A stretch of DNA of 64,000 nucleotides from Kribbella voronezhensis (GTDB lineage Bacteria; Actinomycetota; Actinomycetes; Propionibacteriales; Kribbellaceae): positions 111,154 to 175,153 of the forward strand of contig NZ_SOCE01000001.1 in NCBI RefSeq assembly GCF_004365175.1, given 5' to 3'. Below, one piece after another: positions 17,504-25,343 of this stretch. Made by a program: the position numbers and the translations under genes. The notes below the pieces were generated by a model that ran no database searches, had not been told where the DNA came from, and saw only the letters and a program-made list of their open reading frames with translations. The stretch's first letter is position 1, and each line of letters begins with the position of its first letter.

Positions 17504-18331
17504 ATGAGTAAAGGGCCTACTGCCAGGTTCAAGGTCGAGGTGCTGGACGGTGAGCGGACCTCGCGGCGCGAGGACGTGGTGGTGACCGAGGAGCCGCTCG
17601 AGCTTCGGCTGGAGTGGCCGGGGCGGCCGGCCGAAGCGTTGGTCGTCACGATGCGCACGCCCGGCGCCGACTTCGAACTGGCGGCCGGGTTCTGCCTCGG
17701 CGAAGGGTTCGCCGTCCGGCCCGACGCGATCAGTACCGTTGCCTACTGCACCGATGTGAGACTCACCCGGGACCAGCAGTTCAACACCGTCACCGTCAGC
17801 TTCGACGGCCCGCCCGATCGCGACCCACCCCAGCGGTACGGCGTCACGTCGGCCGCGTGCGGAGTCTGCGGTCAGCAAAGCCTCGACGAACTCGCCGAGC
17901 GCAACTACGACCCCGTCGATCCCGTCGAGGTCGAGCTGGACGTCGTACGCCGATTGCCCGACCTGTTGCGGGAGGCGCAGCCCACCTTCGGGCGCACTGG
18001 CGGGCTGCACGCGGCCGGCTTGTTCACCGCAGCCGGCGAGCGCGTCGTCGTACGGGAGGACGTCGGTCGCCACAACGCGGTCGACAAGGTCGTCGGCTGG
18101 ACGGTGCTCAATCAGCACAGCCGCAAGGGTCTCGTGCTGGCGGTGAGCGGACGAGCCGGGTACGAGATCGTCCAGAAGGCGGTCGCGGCCGGGATCGGCA
18201 TGATCGTCGCCGTCGGGGCGCCGTCCAGCCTGGCCGTCGACCTGGCCCGTCGTTTCGGCGTCACGGTGGTCGGCTGGGCCCGGGGCGAGCGCTGCGTCGT
18301 CTACAGCGCACCGGAACGGGTACTGCGCTGA
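17504..18331 (+). CDS. fdhD: Formate dehydrogenase accessory sulfurtransferase FdhD
   Basis: The 275-residue protein transfers sulfur from a cysteine desulfurase to the molybdenum cofactor before insertion into formate dehydrogenase. The essential Cys pair is in TSAACGVCGQQSLDEL (about residues 117-125). The binding-pocket motifs FGRTGGLHAAGLF, REDVGRHNAVDKVVG and LAVSGRAGYEIVQKA are intact. No formate dehydrogenase or other molybdoenzyme gene is in the window, so its client must lie elsewhere. Length is normal. Confidence 0.95.
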   Translation: MSKGPTARFKVEVLDGERTSRREDVVVTEEPLELRLEWPGRPAEALVVTMRTPGADFELAAGFCLGEGFAVRPDAISTVAYCTDVRLTRDQQFNTVTVSFDGPPDRDPPQRYGVTSAACGVCGQQSLDELAERNYDPVDPVEVELDVVRRLPDLLREAQPTFGRTGGLHAAGLFTAAGERVVVREDVGRHNAVDKVVGWTVLNQHSRKGLVLAVSGRAGYEIVQKAVAAGIGMIVAVGAPSSLAVDLARRFGVTVVGWARGERCVVYSAPERVLR

Positions 18332-18339
18332 CAAGGCAC

Positions 18340-18366
18340 CCATCCGAGTGCTGTGCGGCTCCGAAG
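18340..18366 (+). promoter_or_regulatory. Candidate SigK-type promoter upstream of sigK
   Basis: CCATCC (18340-18345), a 15-nt spacer and CCGAAG (18361-18366) resemble the mycobacterial SigK promoter pair CCATCC/CCGAAT (recalled). The site lies 38 nt before GTG 18405, compatible with autoregulation. Confidence 0.4.
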
Positions 18367-18404
18367 TGCATCCGAACCGCAGTACCGACCAAAGGATGCG
18401 ACCT

Positions 18405-19004
18405 GTGAGCGAGGAGTCGACGGCCCTCCCGTGGCCCGTGATCGTCGATGCCGGCAGCGGCACACCGGCCGACCTGATGGCGCGGGTGGCGCGCGGCGAC
18501 TCCGCGGCGTTCGCGCAGCTGTACGACCAGATGGCGCCGCGCGTCTACGGGCTGATCCGGCGCGTCCTGCGCAACCCGGCCCAGTCCGAGGAGGTGACCC
18601 AGGAGGTGATGGTCGAGATCTGGCGGACCGCCACCCGGTACGACGCCGACCGGGGCTCGCCGACGTCGTGGATCCTCACGATGGCGCACCGCCGGGCGAT
18701 CGACCGGGTCCGTTCCGAGCAGTCGTCGACCGATCGGGAGCAGGCGGTCGCCGCCGCGTCGTCGACCACCGAGTACGACGAGGTGGCCGAGACGGTGACC
18801 ACGAACCTCGAAGTGGAGCAGGTCCGGCACTGTCTGGGCTCGCTGACCGAACTGCAGCGGGAATCGGTGACGCTGGCGTACTACGGCGGATACTCGTATC
18901 GAGAAGTGGCAGAGCTCCTCGATGCGAAGCTCGCGACGATCAAAGCGCGGATGCGCGACGGCCTGATCCGGCTGCGCGACTGCCTGGGTGTGACGGGGAG
19001 GTGA
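18405..19004 (+). CDS. sigK: ECF RNA polymerase sigma factor SigK
   Basis: A 199-residue ECF sigma factor. Region 2 spans about residues 35-105 (FAQLYDQMAPRVYGLIRRVL; AQSEEVTQEVMVEIW). Region 4 spans about 140-195 (LTELQRESVTLAYYGGYSYREVAE). Cys143 and Cys193 are 50 residues apart, the same spacing as Cys133/Cys183 that form the redox-sensing disulfide in M. tuberculosis SigK (recalled). GTG 18405 is chosen because AAAGGA lies 8 nt upstream; ATG 18396 is too close to it. The stop overlaps the anti-sigma start by 4 nt. Confidence 0.9.
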   Translation: MSEESTALPWPVIVDAGSGTPADLMARVARGDSAAFAQLYDQMAPRVYGLIRRVLRNPAQSEEVTQEVMVEIWRTATRYDADRGSPTSWILTMAHRRAIDRVRSEQSSTDREQAVAAASSTTEYDEVAETVTTNLEVEQVRHCLGSLTELQRESVTLAYYGGYSYREVAELLDAKLATIKARMRDGLIRLRDCLGVTGR

Positions 19005-19738
19005 GGGCCTTGACGACTCCGGAGGTGCACGCGCTGACCGGACCTTATGTTCTGAACGCTCTGCCCGAGGACGAGCGGATCGGGTTCGAGGAGCACCTCG
19101 CCGACTGCCAGTCCTGCAGCGCGGAGGTCTCCGAGCTGCGCGAAGCGGCCAACAAGCTCGGTACCGCGGTCGCCGCGCCGCCGCCGCCCGCGTTGAAGGC
19201 GCGCGTGATGGCCGAGATCTCGACCACGCGGCAACTCTCCCCCCTGGTCAGGGAACCGGCCGCCGAGCCGGAGCCGCTGCGCCGGAAGGGTTTCAGCCGA
19301 CGCTCGTTCTTCGGCCTGGCCGCGGCAGGACTCGCCGTCGCCGGCGCCGGTGGGATCGCGATCGACCAGTACCGCGAGAACTCCCAGACCCGGCGGCAGA
19401 ACGAGCAACTCGCCGCCCTGCTCGCCGAGTCGGACGCGCAGACAGTTCGCGGCAACCTCAAGAGCGGCGGTCAGGCGACGGTGGTGATGTCGCCCGCCAA
19501 GGACACCGCGATCGTCCTGCTGCACGACCTCCCGAAGCTGCCCGACGACAAGACCTACCAGCTCTGGCTGGAGGACAAGGGCCGCACCATGCACTCCGTG
19601 GGCGTCACCACCCACGACGGCTCCAAGCTCATCCAGGGCGGCATCGTCGGCAAGGTGGCGCTCGGCCTGACCATCGAGAACAAGCCGGGCGCCACCGAAC
19701 CGAACCTCTCCACGGCCAGCGTCATCCCGATGGTCTGA
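19001..19738 (+). CDS. rskA: Membrane anti-sigma-K factor (RskA family)
   Basis: A 245-residue regulator that should bind SigK at the membrane. The cytosolic N-terminus has HALTGPYVLNALPEDER and an H-x3-C-x2-C anti-sigma motif (H32, C36, C39). One membrane segment (RRSFFGLAAAGLAVAGAGGIAI, about residues 95-120) leads to an extracytoplasmic RskA domain of about 110 residues (GQATVVMSPAKDTAIVLLHD; KTYQLWLEDKG). GTG 19001 overlaps the sigK stop (GTGA). Release of SigK presumably follows regulated proteolysis, as known for RskA. Confidence 0.88.
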   Translation: MRALTTPEVHALTGPYVLNALPEDERIGFEEHLADCQSCSAEVSELREAANKLGTAVAAPPPPALKARVMAEISTTRQLSPLVREPAAEPEPLRRKGFSRRSFFGLAAAGLAVAGAGGIAIDQYRENSQTRRQNEQLAALLAESDAQTVRGNLKSGGQATVVMSPAKDTAIVLLHDLPKLPDDKTYQLWLEDKGRTMHSVGVTTHDGSKLIQGGIVGKVALGLTIENKPGATEPNLSTASVIPMV

Positions 19739-19742
19739 GCCG

Positions 19743-20753
19743 TCAGTGACGTTCGGGCGAATCGGCCAGTAGCTCGTCGATCTGCTGTCGGTCGGCGTCG
19801 GCCAGCGGGCCGAAGCCGATGGCCGCGGCGTGCTCGGCGACCTGCTCCGGAGTACGGGCGCCGGGAAGCGGGATGATGGCCGGATCGAGGGCCCAGAGGT
19901 AGGCGAGGGCGCCCTGGGTGAGGGTCCGGCCGTCCGTGGTCAGGATTTCCCGGACCGCTTCCAGCCGGCCGAGCCAGTCGGCCATGGCGTCGTCGTCGAA
20001 GTAGGTCCACCACGGGGTGTCCCGGCGTACGTCGTTCTCGGACGGGCGGTTCGACAGGTTGTACTTACCGGTCAGCAGACCCATCGCGAGCGGCGTACGG
20101 GCCAGTACTGCGAGGCCGTGCTCGTGAGCGGTGCCGAGGACCTCGGGGTTGTGGCCGAAGACGTTCAGCTGCGACTGCACGCTGACTGCCGTCGACTTGC
20201 CGAAAGCCGCGATCACCGCCGGGGCGTCGACGCTCGTGCCGAAGTCCTTGACCTTGCCTTCGGCAACGAGTTTCTCGAGGGTCGCCACCACGTCCTCGAC
20301 CTCGGCCGGGGTGTCCGCGCCGCCGTGCAGCTGATAGAGGTCGAGCGCCTCGACACCGAGCCTGCGAAGGCTTCCCTCGCACGCCCGCCGGATGGCCGCA
20401 GGCGTCACGTCCTGTCCCGAGGCCTTCCGCGTCGCCTCGTCGAACAGGTTGCCGAACTTCGTCGCCACGGTCACCTCGGCCCGCACGCTCGCGGGCAGCT
20501 GTTTCAGCGCCCTGCCGACCACCAGCTCGCTGTGACCGGTGCCGTACACGTCCGCCGTGTCGAGCAGCCGGATCCCGGCATCGACCGCCGTGTGGATCAT
20601 CCGGACGCTGACCTCGTCGTCGACCTCGCCCCAGCCCGCCGGCCGGCCGGAGGACTCCCACTGTCCCCCGATCGCCCAGCAGCCGACGCCCAAGGCGCTG
20701 GTAGTCCGTCCGTCGCGTCCGAGCCGCCGTTCCGTCGTCGTTGTCTTCGTCAT
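19743..20753 (-). CDS. Aldo/keto reductase
   Basis: A 336-residue NADPH-dependent (beta/alpha)8 oxidoreductase. The catalytic tetrad is visible: Asp in RLLDTADVYGTG, Tyr in the same segment, Lys in VTVATKFGN, and His in YQLHGGAD. The C-terminal cofactor segment is IIPLPGARTPEQVAEH. The class acts on aldehydes and ketones; the substrate is unknown. The gene sits behind a textbook MerR-type operator with a 19-bp spacer, which suggests induction by a chemical signal. No MerR gene with a matching operator is adjacent. Confidence 0.9.
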   Translation of the reverse strand: MTKTTTTERRLGRDGRTTSALGVGCWAIGGQWESSGRPAGWGEVDDEVSVRMIHTAVDAGIRLLDTADVYGTGHSELVVGRALKQLPASVRAEVTVATKFGNLFDEATRKASGQDVTPAAIRRACEGSLRRLGVEALDLYQLHGGADTPAEVEDVVATLEKLVAEGKVKDFGTSVDAPAVIAAFGKSTAVSVQSQLNVFGHNPEVLGTAHEHGLAVLARTPLAMGLLTGKYNLSNRPSENDVRRDTPWWTYFDDDAMADWLGRLEAVREILTTDGRTLTQGALAYLWALDPAIIPLPGARTPEQVAEHAAAIGFGPLADADRQQIDELLADSPERH

Positions 20754-20759
20754 ACCCCC

Positions 20760-20790
20760 ACCCTCCGACCTGGAGCGCGCTCCAGGTCAA
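20760..20790 (-). promoter_or_regulatory. MerR-type promoter with a perfect 22-bp palindrome
   Basis: On the minus strand TTGACC (20790-20785) is followed by a 19-nt spacer and GAGGGT (20765-20760), then 6 nt and ATG 20753. A perfect 22-bp palindrome (20767-20788, half-site GACCTGGAGCG) fills the spacer and overlaps the -35. The long spacer with a dyad is diagnostic of MerR-family control. It drives the aldo/keto reductase, probably as a leaderless transcript. Confidence 0.75.
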
Positions 20791-20798
20791 GCCCCGAT

Positions 20799-23573
20799 TC
20801 AGGACTCGAGTTTGATGAAGGTGGCGCGGGGGACGTATTCGTAGCGTTCGGGCATGCAGGTGAGGATGATGACCTGGCCGTGGTCGCCGGCGCGGCCGAG
20901 CAAGGCGCCCATGTCGCGCAGGCGGCCCTTGTCGGACCAGCCGAGGGCGTCGTCGAAGATGACCGGCACGGAGTTGTCGCCGGTGCTGACCAGGTGGCTG
21001 ATCGCGAGCCGGGTGATGATCGCCAACTGCTCCTGCGCGCCCGTCGACAACGCCTCGACGCGCAGCCGGTTCCCGTCCAGTTCCCGCTCGGCGACGGCGA
21101 GATCGTCGTCCAGCCACACCTTGAACGACGGCCCGTACACGCTTCGCCCCAGCGACTCGATCCGGGTCTGCAGCGGTTCGGAGTACTTGGTCTGCGCCTC
21201 GGCCCGATGCCGCCCGAGCGTCTCGTACACCCGGCGAGCCGCGTCCGCGCGCCGCTTGAGCCCTTCGTGCTCGGCCCGGATCGCGGCCAACTCCAGCTCG
21301 GCGAGCTCCCGCCGCGTCCCCAGCCCGTCCCGCCCCGACTGCTCCAGCCTGCCCTCGGTGGTGCGCAACGAGTCCCGCAGTACGTCGCGTTCGCCTTGCA
21401 GCCGCGTCGCCACCGCCAGCGCGTCGGCCAGCAGACCAGCCGCCTCGTCCGCCCCGACCTCATCGGCCTGAGCCTGTACTGCGGTCAGCTCCTCGAGCAC
21501 CGCCTCGACCTCAGCAGTCGCCTTCTCTTCCTCGGCGTCCACGTCCTCGTCGGACAGCACAGCGCGGGCCGCGTCCAACGCCTCGACCGCAGCGGCCAGC
21601 CGCTCCTGAGCCAACTCCGATCGCGCCCGCGCCTGCTGCGCCTCGGACCGATCCTCCTCGGCAGCCTTCCGCGCCTGTGCCGCCGCGAACTCCGCGTCGG
21701 ACAACAACCGCTCGGCGACGGCCAACTCGGCCCGGGCGTTCTCCAGCGAACGCTCGGCCGCACCCAGCTCGCCACCTTCCAGCGCCGGGACGACGAGGTC
21801 CTCGAAGTCGAAGGTGCCTTCCTCCTCCTCGAACTGCGAGAAGAGCGACATCTGTCCGGGAACGTCCTCGACCGGCGCCTGCCGCTTGCCGGCCGACTTC
21901 GTCTCTTCCTCTTCCTCGCCGGTCGACGCGACGCCCAGACGCGCGCACAACAAGGTGATCCGCTCGCTCGGGTCACCGTTGGCGGTCAGCGAACGCTCGG
22001 TCCGCCGGGCCTCCTGCAGTTCCGCGGAGACGGTGTCGACCTTGCGCAGCAGCTCCCGCGCGGCCGCCAGATCCTTCACCCGTCCGCGCTTCAGCAGGTC
22101 CTGCTCCAGCCGGACGGCCTCGTCCAGCCGCGAACGCAACGTCGCCGCCTCGCCCCCGGCGTGGACCTTGACCTCGATCTGCCCCGGTACGTCGATCACC
22201 AGTTCCCCGGACACCAGGACCTGGATCTCGCCCTCCAGCTCGTCCGGCACCTTCGCGGACCCGGCATCCAGCCCGGTCCCGGAAAGCCGGACAGCCTCAG
22301 CACCAACCCGCCGTACGGACACCTCCGGTACGCCGGCGGCAAGTGCCGCGCGTGCTTCGACGACCCGCGCGCGGGCGTCCTCGAGCGCGGCAACCAGCCC
22401 TTCGTCGACCTTGACCCCGTCGAGCACCAAGCCCGCCGAGGCAATCCGAGCCCGGACGTCGACCAGCTCGGCCTGCTGAACCAACAGCCGGTCGAGCTCG
22501 GCCCGATCGGTCAGCTTCGCGACGAGCCGCTCCGCCACCTGCAGGTCGCCGCGACGCTCGTCCCTGAGCTCGACGACCTCGGCCAGCGCCGCCTCGGCGG
22601 CATGGACCGTCTCGGCGGCCTTCTTCGCGACGGTCTCGGCGTCCTTGCGCCGCTCGGCGAGCTCCGCGTCGGTCCTGGTGAGCTTGTCCACCTCGGCGAG
22701 CAGCCGCTCGCGTTCGACCCTGGTCCGGGTGTGGTTCTCCAGCCGCGCCCGGGCCGTCTCGGCGCGGGCCCGGACCGAATCGCGCCGGAGCAGGATCTCG
22801 TCGGTCGCCTGCTTGCGCTCGCGCAGTTCCTCGACCGACTTGAGATGCTCCGTGAGCCGGGCACTCAGTTCGTCGAGGTCCAGTGCGAGCCGCTCGGCCC
22901 GGCGGATGTCGGCGACGACTTCGTCCATCGCCTTCAGCGCTTGGGCCGCGGTGAGTTCGGCTGCCTCGACGGCCTTGGCCGACTTGGCGAAGTCACCGGT
23001 CGGCCGGCCGCCTCTGGTCCAGTAGCGCAGGTACTCGTGCTCGACCGCGAGCACCAGCGGCATCGAGGCGCCGTCGACCGGCGTACCGGATTCCGCGGTC
23101 ACGGCCGTGATCAGCGGCTCGGCATCGGCAGGGGTCGGCAGGACGAGCGACTGCCCCTGACTGACCATCAACGTCTGCCAGAGCACCGGATCGACGTGCT
23201 CGTTGAAGAGCCGCTCGGCCTCGTTGTGCGCCTCGCGCCCGGTCCAGGACTGCCGCCGGCCGTCCGGTTCGAGGATGGTGAGCTCGGTGGCCTTGTTCTT
23301 CAGCCAGCGCTTCGTATAGGTCAGCTCCCGGCCGCCCAGCGTCAGCTGCGCCGTCACCTCGGGAGCCACGTCCTGGCCGACCGGCTGGATGTCGACGATC
23401 CGCTTGGACTTGGAGTCGTCCGGGTAGTCGAAGATCAGCGCGAACGCCTCGACCAGGCTGGACTTGCCGACCTCGTTGTCGCCGACCACCACGGTGGTGC
23501 CGATCGCGGGCAGCTCGACGGTACGGTCCTTGACGCCACGGAAGTTCCGCAGCGTCAGGCTGTGCAATCTCAC
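20799..23573 (-). CDS. SMC/Rad50-like AAA ATPase, YhaN type
   Basis: A 924-residue ABC-type DNA-repair ATPase. The N-terminus has FRGVKDRTVELP and Walker A GDNEVGKSS (residues 31-39). Long coiled coils run from about 170 to 350 and 600 to 800. The C-terminus has the signature STGAQEQLAIITRLAI, Walker B VIFDDALGW and a D-loop. There is no CPxC zinc hook. In its place, about residues 390-470, is a beta-rich insert (VSGELVIDVPGQIEVKVHAG). This points to the YhaN-like group rather than SbcC. It starts 7 nt after the partner nuclease gene, so they act together. Confidence 0.85.
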   Translation of the reverse strand: MRLHSLTLRNFRGVKDRTVELPAIGTTVVVGDNEVGKSSLVEAFALIFDYPDDSKSKRIVDIQPVGQDVAPEVTAQLTLGGRELTYTKRWLKNKATELTILEPDGRRQSWTGREAHNEAERLFNEHVDPVLWQTLMVSQGQSLVLPTPADAEPLITAVTAESGTPVDGASMPLVLAVEHEYLRYWTRGGRPTGDFAKSAKAVEAAELTAAQALKAMDEVVADIRRAERLALDLDELSARLTEHLKSVEELRERKQATDEILLRRDSVRARAETARARLENHTRTRVERERLLAEVDKLTRTDAELAERRKDAETVAKKAAETVHAAEAALAEVVELRDERRGDLQVAERLVAKLTDRAELDRLLVQQAELVDVRARIASAGLVLDGVKVDEGLVAALEDARARVVEARAALAAGVPEVSVRRVGAEAVRLSGTGLDAGSAKVPDELEGEIQVLVSGELVIDVPGQIEVKVHAGGEAATLRSRLDEAVRLEQDLLKRGRVKDLAAARELLRKVDTVSAELQEARRTERSLTANGDPSERITLLCARLGVASTGEEEEETKSAGKRQAPVEDVPGQMSLFSQFEEEEGTFDFEDLVVPALEGGELGAAERSLENARAELAVAERLLSDAEFAAAQARKAAEEDRSEAQQARARSELAQERLAAAVEALDAARAVLSDEDVDAEEEKATAEVEAVLEELTAVQAQADEVGADEAAGLLADALAVATRLQGERDVLRDSLRTTEGRLEQSGRDGLGTRRELAELELAAIRAEHEGLKRRADAARRVYETLGRHRAEAQTKYSEPLQTRIESLGRSVYGPSFKVWLDDDLAVAERELDGNRLRVEALSTGAQEQLAIITRLAISHLVSTGDNSVPVIFDDALGWSDKGRLRDMGALLGRAGDHGQVIILTCMPERYEYVPRATFIKLES

Positions 23574-23580
23574 GGCCGCC

Positions 23581-24711
23581 TCATCCTGCGTCCCGGGCCA
23601 GGCGGTGCATCAACGTCAGCGCGGCGCCGGCTGTCTCGTCGCCGCCGGCCAGCGCCTGGCGCAACTCCTCCATCGCCGCTCGGGCAGGCCCGCTCAACTG
23701 CAACGCGTCGAGGTCCGCCGCGTCCGGAGCGGGCCGGACCGTCCAGAACTTGGCCCACCGCTCCACGCTCGCGAACACCTCGCCCTGCGCGTCCACCATG
23801 GCGTCCAGCCGGCTCAGCAGTGGCAACGGCAGCGACCCGTCGGCCGCGAGCCGCACGTACGTCCGCTCCTTCTCCGGCAGCTCGGCGAAGAAGTCCTCCA
23901 GCGCCCGGATCGACTCCTCGTCGTCCAGCTCGGCGTGGTGCTCGACCATGTGCCAGGCACCGACGTGGTGCGGCTCCACCTCGATCGAGTCCTCGCCGAG
24001 CGTCACAGCGAGAACGTTGCCAGGATGTGTCTCCTCAGGCGCGGTGACCTCCTGCGTCCCGGAGAACCAGATCCGGTCGGTCACCTCGGTCGTCGAGTGC
24101 CGATCCCCCAGACCCACGTAGTGCAGTCGCCCGTCGGCGACCGCAGCCTCCAGAGCGGCTTGATCAATGGTCGGTACGTCGGACATGCCGCCGCTCAAGC
24201 TGGTCAACTGGCCGTGCGCGAGCAGGATCCGCTTGATCCCAGGCGGCGCGGGAGCAAGCTCGGCGTACCCGGGCGCCGCCGGATCCGACAGCGGCCGGCG
24301 CGAACGCCAGGGCGCCCCGACGATCTCGACGCCCGGCACGATCTCCAGCGGCTTGGTGTCGGTGACCACCACGACATGCGAAGGGGCGTGCCCGGTCCAC
24401 TGGGCCGACGTCCACAGCGAGCCCGGCTCGAGCGCGTCGTGGTTGCCCGGCAGCAGCACCACCGGTACCTCGATCCGCTTCAGCGCTTCACAAGCTCGCA
24501 AGATCGTCTGCCGCTCGACCTGGTTGTGCTCGAAGACGTCCCCGGTGACCACCACGAACGCCGCTCCGGTCGCCTTCGCGACGTCGCCGATCCGCATGAC
24601 GGCGTCCAGCCGCGCCTGAGCCCACCGGGCCTGGCCGTCCGGCCCCAGGAACCGGCGCATCATCCCCAGCTGCCAGTCCGAACTGTGCAGAAACGTGATC
24701 GAGTCTTCCAT
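23581..24711 (-). CDS. DNA repair metallophosphoesterase, SbcD/YhaO type
   Basis: A 376-residue calcineurin-like nuclease. Metal motifs: SSDWQLG (residues 9-15, where SbcD has SDWHLG), VVTGDVFEHN, LPGNHDALE, LAHGQ and GLGDRH. The Gln in SSDWQLG replaces the usual His, a change also seen in YhaO-like proteins. A C-terminal capping region of about 120 residues follows. It should form an Mre11/Rad50-like complex with the downstream ATPase and process DNA ends. ATG 24711 gives MEDSITFLHSSD, the expected N-terminus. Confidence 0.87.
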   Translation of the reverse strand: MEDSITFLHSSDWQLGMMRRFLGPDGQARWAQARLDAVMRIGDVAKATGAAFVVVTGDVFEHNQVERQTILRACEALKRIEVPVVLLPGNHDALEPGSLWTSAQWTGHAPSHVVVVTDTKPLEIVPGVEIVGAPWRSRRPLSDPAAPGYAELAPAPPGIKRILLAHGQLTSLSGGMSDVPTIDQAALEAAVADGRLHYVGLGDRHSTTEVTDRIWFSGTQEVTAPEETHPGNVLAVTLGEDSIEVEPHHVGAWHMVEHHAELDDEESIRALEDFFAELPEKERTYVRLAADGSLPLPLLSRLDAMVDAQGEVFASVERWAKFWTVRPAPDAADLDALQLSGPARAAMEELRQALAGGDETAGAALTLMHRLARDAG

Positions 24712-24831
24712 CGCGCGAGAACGCTAACCCGCGCCGCCGACAACTCCCAACCAACACACCCACAACCCTGCGTGATGCCCGGCATGCGAACACCCCACCG
24801 GCCCGGGACGACCGCGGTTCCCGGGATGCGG

Positions 24832-24837
24832 GACACT
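24832..24837 (+). promoter_or_regulatory. Possible leaderless -10 (GACACT) for the HAD gene
   Basis: GACACT, 7 nt, then GTG 24845. The first base deviates from the -10 consensus. Confidence 0.35.
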
Positions 24838-24844
24838 GAGCGAC

Positions 24845-25342
24845 GTGCCCGAAGACCTGCGACCGTACGCCGTACTGGATGTCGACGCGACGTTGTCGGA
24901 CACCAGCAAACGGATCCACTTCCTCGCCAAGCGGCCCAAGGACTGGGATTCGTTCTTCGCGGCGGCCAAGGACGACGCGGTGCTCGACGAGGGGCTGGCG
25001 GTGGCGAACACCCTGGCGGCCGAGCACGAGATTGTGTACCTGACCGGGCGGCCCGAGCGGCTGCGGCGGGACACGGTGAAGTGGTTCGAGGACAACGGCT
25101 TTCCCGACGGGAAGCTGTTGATGCGCGGGAACAACGACCGGCGCCCGTCCGCGGTCATGAAGCTGGCGCGGTTGCGAACGCTCGCCCAGGAGCGGCCGGT
25201 CGCAGTACTGGTCGATGACGACGTCAAGGTCTGCGCTGCCGCCGAGAAGGCGGGCTACACGGTGCTGAGGGCCGACTGGGGACTCGATGCCGAGACCCAG
25301 CCGACCCTCTTCGAAGCGCAGGAGACCGAAGGCCGGACCTGA
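24845..25342 (+). CDS. HAD superfamily phosphatase (PNKP/LNS2-like)
   Basis: A 165-residue single-domain HAD phosphatase. Motif I is VLDVDATLSDTSKR, with both Asp residues of DxDxT present and Ala where Gly is common. Motif II is IVYLTGRPE, a conserved Lys/Arg segment follows (RRPSAVMKLARL), and motif IV is VLVDDDVKV. The LTGRPE form and small size resemble the phosphatase domain of polynucleotide kinase-type and LNS2 proteins. No kinase domain is attached. It is divergent from the YhaO/YhaN pair, so a DNA-end 3'-phosphatase role is attractive but unproven. Confidence 0.75.
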   Translation: MPEDLRPYAVLDVDATLSDTSKRIHFLAKRPKDWDSFFAAAKDDAVLDEGLAVANTLAAEHEIVYLTGRPERLRRDTVKWFEDNGFPDGKLLMRGNNDRRPSAVMKLARLRTLAQERPVAVLVDDDVKVCAAAEKAGYTVLRADWGLDAETQPTLFEAQETEGRT

Positions 25343-25343
25343 G

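Noticed and set aside
19830..24047. A 1405-codon open frame on the plus strand
   Set aside because: It is antisense to the aldo/keto reductase, the YhaN-like ATPase and the nuclease. Its translation is Arg/Pro/Gln/Asp-rich with no motif, as expected from the complement of GC-rich coding DNA.
20799..24711. Calling the pair sbcC-sbcD
   Set aside because: The ATPase has no CPxC zinc hook, and the nuclease motif I is SSDWQLG. The YhaN/YhaO-type label fits better.
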